Origin: Phytomonospora endophytica
Lineage (GTDB): Bacteria > Actinomycetota > Actinomycetes > Mycobacteriales > Micromonosporaceae
Assembly (NCBI RefSeq): GCF_014202425.1
Contig: NZ_JACHGT010000019.1
Coordinates: forward strand, 77,367-141,366
Reading direction: 5' to 3'
Length of the DNA stretch: 64,000 nt
Shown: in pieces, positions 32,786 through 39,979 of the stretch
How positions within the stretch are numbered: the first letter of the stretch is position 1
Layout: each line of letters starts with the position of its first letter
Position numbers and translations under genes: made by a program
Notes under the pieces: model-generated
The model's database searches: none
Told to the model about the DNA's origin: nothing
Seen by the model: the letters and a program-made list of their open reading frames with translations, nothing else

Positions 32786-33634
32786 ATGTCGTCTTTGAGC
32801 GGCGTCGAACTCGACGCCTATCTCGCCCGCATCGGCCACTCCGCCGACGTCCGTCCCGACCTCGCGACGCTGCGCTCGGTGCACCGCGCGCACCTGGCGG
32901 CGATCCCCTACGAGGCCCTCGACATCCAGCTCTCCCGGGGTGTCAGCCTCAACGGGACCGATGTCGTCGCGAAGCTCGTCACGAACCGGCGCGGCGGTTT
33001 CTGCTACGAACAGAACGCGCTCATGGCCCGGGCCTTGCGCGCGATCGGTTTCACCGTCACGTATGTGGAGGGCGCGGTGATGCGCGCCGCTCGCGGTGAC
33101 GACATGTGGCGCAATCACATGCCGCTGCTGGTCGACCTGCCCGAAGGCCGTTTCCTCGCCGACGCCGGGCTCGGCGACGGTTTCCTCGAACCCCTGCCGC
33201 TGACCGAAGGCGTGCACGCCGACGGGATCTGGTCGCATCGGCTGGAGTTCCTCGCCGAGGGCGTGTGGCGCTGTCATCCCGACCCGCGCGGCTCGGTGGA
33301 GTCCTTCGACTTCCGCACCGAACCGCGTGAGGTCGCCGACTTCGTCGAGGCGTGCGCCTACCGCGCCGACTCCCCCGATTCGCCGTTCAAGCGCGTCCTG
33401 GTGGTGCAGCAGCCGCGACCAGAGTCCAAAGTGGTCGTTCGCGGCTGCACCCACATCGTCGTGACCGCCGGCGAGCGCACCGAGCGGGTCCTTGCGGATC
33501 CGGACGCCTTCGGCGCGGTCCTGTCGGCCGAGTTCGGGCTGAGCCTGCCCGGCGAGGACGTCCGGGCACTGTGGACTCAGGCTTGGGCGAAGCACCTGGA
33601 GTGGCTGGCGGAGAAGGAGAACACCCCGGCCTAG
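32786..33634 (+). CDS. nat: Arylamine N-acetyltransferase
   Basis: The 282-residue protein has the NAT catalytic triad: Cys in TNRRGGFCYEQN, His in MWRNHMPLLVDL and Asp in RFLADAGLGDG. The N-terminal IPYEALDIQLSRG is also typical. NATs move acetyl from acetyl-CoA to arylamines or hydrazines, or serve in polyketide amide formation. I start at ATG 32786 (MSSLSGVELDAYLARIG), with GATGCT 6 nt upstream as a possible -10 box. The stop codon overlaps that of the decayed monooxygenase on the other strand. Confidence 0.9.
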   Translation: MSSLSGVELDAYLARIGHSADVRPDLATLRSVHRAHLAAIPYEALDIQLSRGVSLNGTDVVAKLVTNRRGGFCYEQNALMARALRAIGFTVTYVEGAVMRAARGDDMWRNHMPLLVDLPEGRFLADAGLGDGFLEPLPLTEGVHADGIWSHRLEFLAEGVWRCHPDPRGSVESFDFRTEPREVADFVEACAYRADSPDSPFKRVLVVQQPRPESKVVVRGCTHIVVTAGERTERVLADPDAFGAVLSAEFGLSLPGEDVRALWTQAWAKHLEWLAEKENTPA

Positions 33635-33950
33635 GCGCCGAGCCGTCGCAGGTACTCGTTGATCGGCCGGGTCCACCGGCCCGGGCGGCGATGTAGCCGT
33701 CGGGGCGGATCAGGACGAGTGCGGGACCGGTGACGCCGTGGGCGTCCCGGGCGGGCCGGTCGTTGATCTCCTGGACGCACAGGTCGATCCAGGGCATCAC
33801 GGGCGGGCCGGGGTCGCCGCGCCGAAGACCAGGACCGTCCACTGTGGTCCGCGCAGGACGTCGCAGAGGCGGCGGCCTCCGGCGACGTCGGGTGCGCGGT
33901 CCCCCGGCCGTGCCACGGGACCTGACGAGGCTCCTCGGCCGCCTCATCGA
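33631..33950 (-). pseudogene. Remnant of FAD-dependent aromatic monooxygenase (C-terminal end)
   Basis: On the minus strand three frames each give a piece of the thioredoxin-like tail of class A flavin monooxygenases: PGDRAPDVAGGRRLCDVLRG with QWTVLVFGAATPA, which meets a stop; then CVQEINDRPARDAHGVTGPA with LIRPDGYIAAR in a second frame; then RPINEYLRRLGA-stop in a third. At least two frameshifts are needed to join them. The catalytic FAD domain is missing; the acyl-CoA ligase gene begins where it should continue. Confidence 0.75.
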
Positions 33951-33974
33951 CGACCTCGCCGCACACGCGGCCGC

Positions 33975-35537
33975 CTAGCCCTCCAGTTCGGCCGCCAGTT
34001 CGCGTTTGAGGATCTTGCCCGTCGCGGTCATCGGCAGGGCGTCGCGGAACTCGACGATCCTCGGGTACTTGTAGGCGGCCATGTTCTCGCGGCACCAGGC
34101 GATCAGCTCGTCCTCGGTGACGGTCGCGGCCGCCTTGCGGATCACGTAGGCCTTGATCTCCTCGCCCTGGGACTCGTGGGGAACACCGATGACCGCGGCG
34201 AGGCTCACGTCGGGATGGGTCAGCAGCACCTCCTCGACCTCGCGCGGATAGACGTTGAAGCCACCGCGGATGATCAGATCCTTGATGCGGTCGACGATGT
34301 AGAAGTAGCCGTCGGCGTCGCGGCGGGCGACGTCGCCGGTACGGAACCAGCCCCGCCCGTCGAGCACCTCGGCCGTCTCCTGTGGACGGTTGAGGTAGCC
34401 CTTCATGACGTTGTGCCCGCGCACCCGGATCTCGCCGGGTTCGTCCACATCGGACTCGGTGCCGTCGGGGCGGGTCACCTTGACCTGCACGCCCCACACC
34501 GGCAGGCCGATCGAACCGGGCCGGCGGGGCCGGTCGACCCGGTTGAACGTCGCGATCGGGCTCGTCTCGGACAGCCCGTAGCCTTCGAGGATCGGCACCC
34601 CGAACCGCTCCTCGAAGCCCTTCAGGACCTCAAGGGGCAACGCCGAACCGCCCGAGACGGCGATGCGCATGTCGCGGGCGATCTTGGCCAGATCGAAGCT
34701 CTCGGCATCCGGATGGTTGAGCAGCGCCCAGAACATCGTCGGGACACCCGCGAAGAAGCTCACCGACTCCGCCCGCATCAGCCCCAGCGCGGCACCGGCG
34801 TCGAAACGCGGAAGCAGGACCAGCGTCGACGCCGTCGAGAAACCCGCGTTCATCTGCACCGACTGGCCGAAGGAGTGGAACAGCGGCAGCGCCAGCAGAT
34901 GCACCTCGTGCTCCGCCGTCCCGAACAGGCGGTTGGCGAGGATCGCGTTCTGGACCATGTTGCTGTGGCTGAGTTCGGCGCCTTTCGGGCGGCCCGTCGT
35001 GCCGCTGGTGTAGAGCACGACGGCCGTGTCGGTCTCCGCCGTCGCCGCGGCGTCGAAGGCCGCCGGGGAGCCCGCCGTCGCCGCCGCGAGCGTCTCGGCG
35101 CCCTCGACCGGCGACTCCGCGGCGGGATCGGCGGTGATGAGCAGGAAGTGCTCGCACCCCTCCGAGCCCTCGAATGCCGCGAAACCGTTGCGGCCCATGG
35201 GCAGTTCGGCCGTGCCCTCGAAACACAGGTAGGCGCGGGCGCCGGAGTCGGCGAGGTGGTAGGCGATCTCGCGCTCGTTGAGCAGGACGTTGAGGGGCAC
35301 GACCGCCGCGCCCGTCTTGAGGATCCCGTAGTAGGCGATCGGGAAGTACGGCAGGTTCGGGCAGGTCAGCGCGACCCGGTCGCCCGGACCGATGCCACGT
35401 GCAGCCAGCACGTGCGCCACCTGCGACGCCGCGGCGTCGACCTGCGCGTACGTCAGACGGGTCGGGCCGAGCACGACGGCGTCGCGGTCGGCGAACTCAC
35501 GGGCGGAGTCCTCCAGGAGGACGGCGAGGTTGAGCAT
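33975..35537 (-). CDS. Long-chain acyl-CoA ligase (ANL superfamily)
   Basis: The 520-residue adenylate-forming enzyme starts at MLNLAVLLEDSAREFADRDA. The P-loop-like motif LYTSGTTGRPKG, the A5 motif YGLSETSP, GWFRTGDVARRDADGYFYIVDR and the catalytic Lys in TATGKILKRELA are all present. It activates a fatty or aryl acid as acyl-AMP and then acyl-CoA. GAGAGG precedes the ATG. It lies next to the decayed monooxygenase, so the region may be a reduced catabolic cluster. The acid substrate is not evident. Confidence 0.92.
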   Translation of the reverse strand: MLNLAVLLEDSAREFADRDAVVLGPTRLTYAQVDAAASQVAHVLAARGIGPGDRVALTCPNLPYFPIAYYGILKTGAAVVPLNVLLNEREIAYHLADSGARAYLCFEGTAELPMGRNGFAAFEGSEGCEHFLLITADPAAESPVEGAETLAAATAGSPAAFDAAATAETDTAVVLYTSGTTGRPKGAELSHSNMVQNAILANRLFGTAEHEVHLLALPLFHSFGQSVQMNAGFSTASTLVLLPRFDAGAALGLMRAESVSFFAGVPTMFWALLNHPDAESFDLAKIARDMRIAVSGGSALPLEVLKGFEERFGVPILEGYGLSETSPIATFNRVDRPRRPGSIGLPVWGVQVKVTRPDGTESDVDEPGEIRVRGHNVMKGYLNRPQETAEVLDGRGWFRTGDVARRDADGYFYIVDRIKDLIIRGGFNVYPREVEEVLLTHPDVSLAAVIGVPHESQGEEIKAYVIRKAAATVTEDELIAWCRENMAAYKYPRIVEFRDALPMTATGKILKRELAAELEG

Positions 35538-35629
35538 GAGGGGGGCCTCTCGCGTCGATGGCTGCGTGGCAAACATCTTGGCAGGTGACGAGGGGGTGAT
35601 GTGCTGTCGACCACAGGGTTTTCGATCCG

Positions 35630-36406
35630 TCAGGCGCCGATCAGACGCGCGCCCGCCCGCCGCAGCCACTCCCGCGAGCGCGCGTTCATCGCCTCGTACC
35701 CGCCGGCCCACATCTCCGCGAAGCCCGGATGGCCCGCCCGGGCGGCCTCGCCGACCGAGTCCAGCGCGTCGGCCAGGAACACGGCGAGGAGCTCCAGCAC
35801 CCGCCCGCGACCGGCCTCGCCGAGGCCGTGCACGTCGGTGAAGGCCCGGAACCGGGCGGCCTGGTCGAGACCCGCGCGGGCGTCGGCGATGTCGGCGGGG
35901 TCCCGCAGCGGGATCCAGTGCCGCACGGCGATCGCGATGTCGTAGAGCCGCTCGGCGGGCCGCGCGAGATCGAAGTCGATGAACGCGGCCGCGCGGCCGT
36001 CGCGGACGACCGTGTTCTCCAGGCACAGGTCGAGATGGCACATCAGCCCGCCGCGGCCCTCCGGCGGGAGCTCGCGACCATCCAGAACCCCGACCGGCGC
36101 CCACCCGGCGGCGGCCTCGTGCAGCGAACGCTGGAGCTCGGCGACGCTGACCAGCAGCTCCTCGCCGGCCGCCCAGTCCGGGAACGGCGGGACCGCGACC
36201 GCGCCGGGCTCGAAGCTCAGCACCTCGCGCCCGTCGGGAGCCGTCCCGAGGACGCGCGGCGCCGCCGTGAAACCCGCTGAGGCCAGGTGCGACAGGAAGT
36301 CGCGGACCACGGCGGCGTTCGGCCCACCCGGCCGGTACACGCTGTCGCCGACGCGCACGACCGCCCCGGCGCTCGCGATCCCGCCGGGCAATGCCCGCTC
36401 CTCCAT
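35630..36406 (-). CDS. Phosphotransferase (APH-like)
   Basis: The 258-residue protein kinase-like phosphotransferase has the catalytic loop MCHLDLCLENTVV (H-x-D-x4-N) and the metal-binding FIDFDLA. The start MEERALPGGIASAG lies 3 nt after the stop of the FAD-oxidase gene, so it is the second gene of an operon with it. APH-like enzymes phosphorylate antibiotics, choline, sugars or other small molecules. No resistance can be claimed from sequence alone. Confidence 0.82.
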   Translation of the reverse strand: MEERALPGGIASAGAVVRVGDSVYRPGGPNAAVVRDFLSHLASAGFTAAPRVLGTAPDGREVLSFEPGAVAVPPFPDWAAGEELLVSVAELQRSLHEAAAGWAPVGVLDGRELPPEGRGGLMCHLDLCLENTVVRDGRAAAFIDFDLARPAERLYDIAIAVRHWIPLRDPADIADARAGLDQAARFRAFTDVHGLGEAGRGRVLELLAVFLADALDSVGEAARAGHPGFAEMWAGGYEAMNARSREWLRRAGARLIGA

Positions 36407-36408
36407 CC

Positions 36409-37773
36409 CTACCCCAGCACCTTCCCCGGGTTGAGGACGCCCGCCGGGTCGAAGGCGTGCTTGACGGCCTTCTGCATCGAGTAGTTCACGTGGTCGAGTT
36501 CGCGCTCCAGCCAGTCGCGCTTGAGCAGCCCGACCCCGTGCTCGCCGGTGCTGGTGCCGCCCATGTCCAGTGCCATCGCGAGGATCTCCTCGAAGGCGCG
36601 GCGGCCGCGTTCGACGGAGGCCGGGTCGGTGCGGTCGACGACGATGTTGGGGTGCAGGTTCCCGTCTCCGGCGTGGGCGATGACGCCGACGTGCGCGCCG
36701 GTCTTCGCGGCGATCGCGGCGACGCCGTCGAGGGCCTCGGCGAGGCGCGAGCGCGGTACGGCGATGTCGTCGACGATGACCGCGCCGAGTTTCTCCATCG
36801 CGTGGTAGGCGAGGCGCCGTGAGGTGAGCAGGGCCTCGGCCTCCTGTTCGTCGGTGGCCTGGAAGACCTCGGTGGCGCCGGACTGTTCGCACAGGCGGGC
36901 GATGGTGCCGAGGTCTTCGGCGACGCCGCTGTCGGAGGCGGCGAGGAGGAGCGCGGCGGCGTCGGTCGGCAGGCCCTGCGGCGCGAGGGCCTCGATGGCG
37001 CGCAGGTGCACGTTGTCGACGAGTTCCAGCAGGCTCGGGACGCATCCGGCGGCGGTGATGGCGGTGACGGCGGCGCCCGCGGCAGTCGTCGACTCGAACA
37101 CCGCGGCGAGGCTCAGCGCGGGCTTCGGCGTCGGCTGAAGCTTCAGGGTGATCTCGGTGATGACGCCGAGGGTGCCCTCGCTGCCGACGAACAGGCGCAC
37201 CAGGTCGTAGCCCGCGACGCCTTTCGCGGTCCGCCGTCCGCAGCGCATGACGCGCCCGTCGGCGAGGACGACTTCGAGGCCGAGGACGTATTCGGCGGTG
37301 ACGCCGTACTTGACGCAGCACATGCCGCCGGCGTTGGTGGCGACGTTCCCGCCGATGGTGGAGGACTCGTAGGAGCCGGGGTCGGGCATGTAGCGCAGGC
37401 CGTGGGGGGCGACGGCCTTGGTGACGTCGGCGTTGACCACGCCGGGCTGGACCACGGCGAGACGGTTGACCGGGTCGATCTCCAGGATCCTGTTCATCGC
37501 CGACAGCGACAGCAGCACGCAGCCGTCGACGGCGTTGGCCGCGCCCGCCAGGCCGGTCCGCGCGCCCTGCGGGACGACCGGGACGCCGTGCGCGGAGGCC
37601 AGGGCGAGGACGATGCCGACCTGGTTGGTGTCACGCGGCCGGACCAGCGCGACGGGCGCGCCCGCGTCGCAGAGGTCGGCGTGGTCGCGGGTGTGGGCGG
37701 CGAGCACGTCGGGGTCGGTGACCACGACGCCCTCGGGCAGCGCGTCGGTCAAGGCGGCGATGATCTCGGTCAT
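36409..37773 (-). CDS. FAD-linked oxidase (glycolate/D-lactate dehydrogenase type)
   Basis: The 454-residue protein starts at MTEIIAALTDALPEG. It has an N-terminal FAD-binding PCMH domain (VVPQGARTGLAGAANAVDG; PDPGSYESSTIGGNVATNAGGM) and the C-terminal oxidase domain ending GTSTGEHGVGLLKRDWL, with IAHAGDGNLHPNI as the substrate and metal site. GlcD-like enzymes oxidise 2-hydroxy acids and pass electrons to the respiratory chain. No glcE or glcF partner is adjacent. It is the first gene of a two-gene operon with the phosphotransferase. Confidence 0.9.
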   Translation of the reverse strand: MTEIIAALTDALPEGVVVTDPDVLAAHTRDHADLCDAGAPVALVRPRDTNQVGIVLALASAHGVPVVPQGARTGLAGAANAVDGCVLLSLSAMNRILEIDPVNRLAVVQPGVVNADVTKAVAPHGLRYMPDPGSYESSTIGGNVATNAGGMCCVKYGVTAEYVLGLEVVLADGRVMRCGRRTAKGVAGYDLVRLFVGSEGTLGVITEITLKLQPTPKPALSLAAVFESTTAAGAAVTAITAAGCVPSLLELVDNVHLRAIEALAPQGLPTDAAALLLAASDSGVAEDLGTIARLCEQSGATEVFQATDEQEAEALLTSRRLAYHAMEKLGAVIVDDIAVPRSRLAEALDGVAAIAAKTGAHVGVIAHAGDGNLHPNIVVDRTDPASVERGRRAFEEILAMALDMGGTSTGEHGVGLLKRDWLERELDHVNYSMQKAVKHAFDPAGVLNPGKVLG

Positions 37774-37835
37774 GCCCAGGATGCTGCCCGGACACGCCGT
37801 GACCTGTCCACCCGGGGTCCGGCTGCCGGGAACCG

Positions 37836-37841
37836 TAGGCT
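37836..37841 (+). promoter_or_regulatory. -10 box TAGGCT, leaderless start
   Basis: TAGGCT ends 6 nt before the ATG at 37848 and no ribosome-binding site is seen. Confidence 0.5.
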
Positions 37842-37847
37842 TGGGCG

Positions 37848-38423
37848 ATGCGTCACAGGACCATGCGCCTGACACGATTCCGCCTGCCCCGGTGCCTCGC
37901 CGTTTCGGCGGCCGTGGCGGCCGCGGGCCTGGCCTTGGCCGCCTGCGGTGGTTCGGGTCCCGGCGACGGCACGGGCGGTTCGACGCCGCCGAGTGCCTCC
38001 GGGACGGTGCCGCCTCCGTCCACGTCCGGTTCCGGGGAGCAGTCGATGGGTCCTGACGACGGCAAGGTCAAGCCGGGCTACGCCCTGCAGATCATCGTGA
38101 CGAAGACCGGTGGTTTCGCCGGGGTGGAGGACCGCCTCGTCATCGCCGAGGACGGGACCTGGGAGTACACCGGGTCGCGGAAACCCGAAGGCGAGTCGGG
38201 GACCTTGAACTCCGACGAGCTGCGGCGGTTGCAGACCCTGGCGGTGTCGACGGAGCTGTTCGCGCCGCCGGAGAAGACGAAACCGGACCACCAGTGCGCC
38301 GACATGTTCCAGTACGGGCTGACCGTCGGGGACATGACGACCCGCACGAACGAGTGCGGCGAACCGCCGAACGACACCTTCAAGGACATGATGGCGATCG
38401 TGCACGAGGCGACGCCGATGTAG
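37848..38423 (+). CDS. Lipoprotein of unknown function
   Basis: The 191-residue protein has a lipoprotein signal peptide ending LALAACGGS (Cys near residue 33), a Gly/Ser/Pro/Thr-rich linker, and a ~110-residue extracytoplasmic domain (IIVTKTGGFAGVEDRLVIAEDG...LNSDELRRLQTLAVSTELF). Two cysteines (HQCADMF, NECGEP) may form a disulfide. Such small lipoproteins resemble protease-inhibitor-like (protealysin/I78-like) folds, but I cannot assign one. Confidence 0.75.
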   Translation: MRHRTMRLTRFRLPRCLAVSAAVAAAGLALAACGGSGPGDGTGGSTPPSASGTVPPPSTSGSGEQSMGPDDGKVKPGYALQIIVTKTGGFAGVEDRLVIAEDGTWEYTGSRKPEGESGTLNSDELRRLQTLAVSTELFAPPEKTKPDHQCADMFQYGLTVGDMTTRTNECGEPPNDTFKDMMAIVHEATPM

Positions 38424-38445
38424 GCGTGTTCGGCGGAAGCGGTGC

Positions 38446-39417
38446 TCAGCGGTAGAAGTCCGCCACGGCCGCGACCTCCGCGGCCATCGCCTCCACCAGT
38501 TCCGGCGGGCCGAGGACCCTGGCGTCCCGCCCGAATCGCAGCAGCTGCCCCACCGCGTGTCCCGTCGACTCCATCGGGAGCGTCACCTCACGCCAGCCGT
38601 CGGCGTCGGGTGGCGCCGCGTCGTCCCCGGCGCGTTTCGGCACCGTCGGGAGCAGATCGGTGAGGTCGGCGAAACCTCTCGGCGACAGCGACACCCGCGC
38701 GTGCGTGCGGCTCACCCGCGACTCGTACTCGGCGACGCCCGACGCCCAGTGCGCGGCGAGGTCGAAGCCCGGCGGCCGGATCGCCTCGTCGTCGAGGATC
38801 TCGATCGAGCGGATCGTCGCCACCCGATAGGTTCGGGGCTTCCCGCCGCGAGCCGCGACCAGGTACCACGTCCCCGCTTTCAGGACCAGGCCGAGCGGGT
38901 CGAGGGTGCGCGTCACCGTCTCCCGCGTCGGTTCCCAACGGCGGTAACGGATCCGCACCCGCCGCTCCCGCCACACCGCGTCGGCGACCGTCAGCAGGTG
39001 CGGCACGTCGTCGGGCTCGCGGAACCAGCCGCGGGCGTCGAGATGGAAACGCTCGCGGATGCGGCCCGACGCCTCCCGGTACGACACCGGCAGGGCCGCG
39101 GTCAGCTTCAGCTCGGCGGCCGCGAGGTTCGCGCCCAGACCCAGTTCCGCCGCCGGTTGCGGCATCCCCGACAGGAACAACGCCTCCGCCTCGGCGGGTG
39201 TCAGGCCCGTCAGGCGGGTGCGGTAGCCGTCGAGCAGCTGGTAGCCGCCGAGCGGGCCGTGTTCGCCGTAGACGGGGACGCCCGCGGCGGCCAGGGCGTT
39301 GATGTCGCGGTAGACGGTCCGGACGGACACGTCGAGTTCGGCGGCGAGGGCGGGCGCGCTCATCCGGCCGCGGTTCTGGAGCAGCAGGAGCAGGGACAGC
39401 AGTCGGCTGGCGCGCAT
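38446..39417 (-). CDS. YafY-type HTH/WYL transcriptional regulator
   Basis: The 323-residue protein has an N-terminal HTH_11 domain (RASRLLSLLLLLQNRGRMSAPALAAELDVSVRTVYRDINALAAAG) and a C-terminal WYL domain (RVRIRYRRWEPTRETVTRTLDPLGLVLKAGTWYLVAARGGK), here with YRRW in place of WYL. A WCX-like tail completes it. WYL domains bind ligands or nucleic acid. TAGATT 7 nt before the ATG suggests a leaderless start. It is divergent from a DUF1579-like gene, with a dyad in between that is its likely site. Confidence 0.88.
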   Translation of the reverse strand: MRASRLLSLLLLLQNRGRMSAPALAAELDVSVRTVYRDINALAAAGVPVYGEHGPLGGYQLLDGYRTRLTGLTPAEAEALFLSGMPQPAAELGLGANLAAAELKLTAALPVSYREASGRIRERFHLDARGWFREPDDVPHLLTVADAVWRERRVRIRYRRWEPTRETVTRTLDPLGLVLKAGTWYLVAARGGKPRTYRVATIRSIEILDDEAIRPPGFDLAAHWASGVAEYESRVSRTHARVSLSPRGFADLTDLLPTVPKRAGDDAAPPDADGWREVTLPMESTGHAVGQLLRFGRDARVLGPPELVEAMAAEVAAVADFYR

Positions 39418-39424
39418 GTCCTGA

Positions 39425-39457
39425 AATCTATCCCGGGATGCTGACAGAAGATGTCAG
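39425..39457. promoter_or_regulatory. Divergent promoter and WYL-regulator operator
   Basis: On the minus strand TAGATT (39430-39425) stands 7 nt before the regulator's ATG. CTGACA-GAAGA-TGTCAG (39441-39457) is a perfect dyad located where the regulator could repress both genes. It covers the ATG at 39451, which argues for a later start of the plus-strand gene. Confidence 0.6.
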
Positions 39458-39480
39458 GTATGCCGGTGAGCATGGTCTCC

Positions 39481-39924
39481 ATGAACGACTTCGATTTCCT
39501 CATCGGTTCCTGGAACGTCGCCAACCGCCAGCTCAAGGAGCTGTTCACCGGCTGCGAGGAGTGGGACCACTACGCCGCCACCGCCGAGTGCCACTCCTTC
39601 TTCGAAGGCGGCGGGAACTTCGACGAGATCGTCTTCCCGAGCGGTTCACGCGGCGCGACGCTGCGCCTCTACGACGTGGAGGCGAAAGAGTGGTCGCTGT
39701 ACTGGACCAACTCGAAGGGACGCCTGTTCCCGCCGGTGGTGGGCGGGTTCGACGGCCCGACCGGCGTCTTCGAAGGCGACGACACCCACGACGGTGAGCC
39801 GATCAGGGCGCGCTTCGTGTGGTCGGGCACCGACACGGACGCACCGCGCTGGGAGCAGTTCTTCTCCAAGGACGGTGGACAGACCTGGGAATCGAACTGG
39901 GTCATGGAGTTCTCCCGCCGGTGA
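39481..39924 (+). CDS. DUF1579-like conserved protein
   Basis: The 147-residue protein is predicted from MNDFDFLIGSWNVANRQL, the usual beginning of this family. Upstream in-frame ATGs (39451, 39460, 39472) lie in or near the operator, and GGTGAG sits 10 nt before 39481. FDFLIGSW and EWSLYWTNS are calycin/lipocalin-like features, so a small-ligand-binding beta-barrel is likely. It is the apparent target of the divergent WYL regulator. Its function is unknown. Confidence 0.72.
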   Translation: MNDFDFLIGSWNVANRQLKELFTGCEEWDHYAATAECHSFFEGGGNFDEIVFPSGSRGATLRLYDVEAKEWSLYWTNSKGRLFPPVVGGFDGPTGVFEGDDTHDGEPIRARFVWSGTDTDAPRWEQFFSKDGGQTWESNWVMEFSRR

Positions 39925-39979
39925 CGGGGGCGGGCGCGGGCGCGTCTGGGGTCGCCCGCGCCCGGTAGCGTCGGCGCGC

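Noticed and set aside
35630-36406. Aminoglycoside resistance gene
   Set aside because: The APH fold is clear but the family includes many housekeeping small-molecule kinases; nothing points to an antibiotic.
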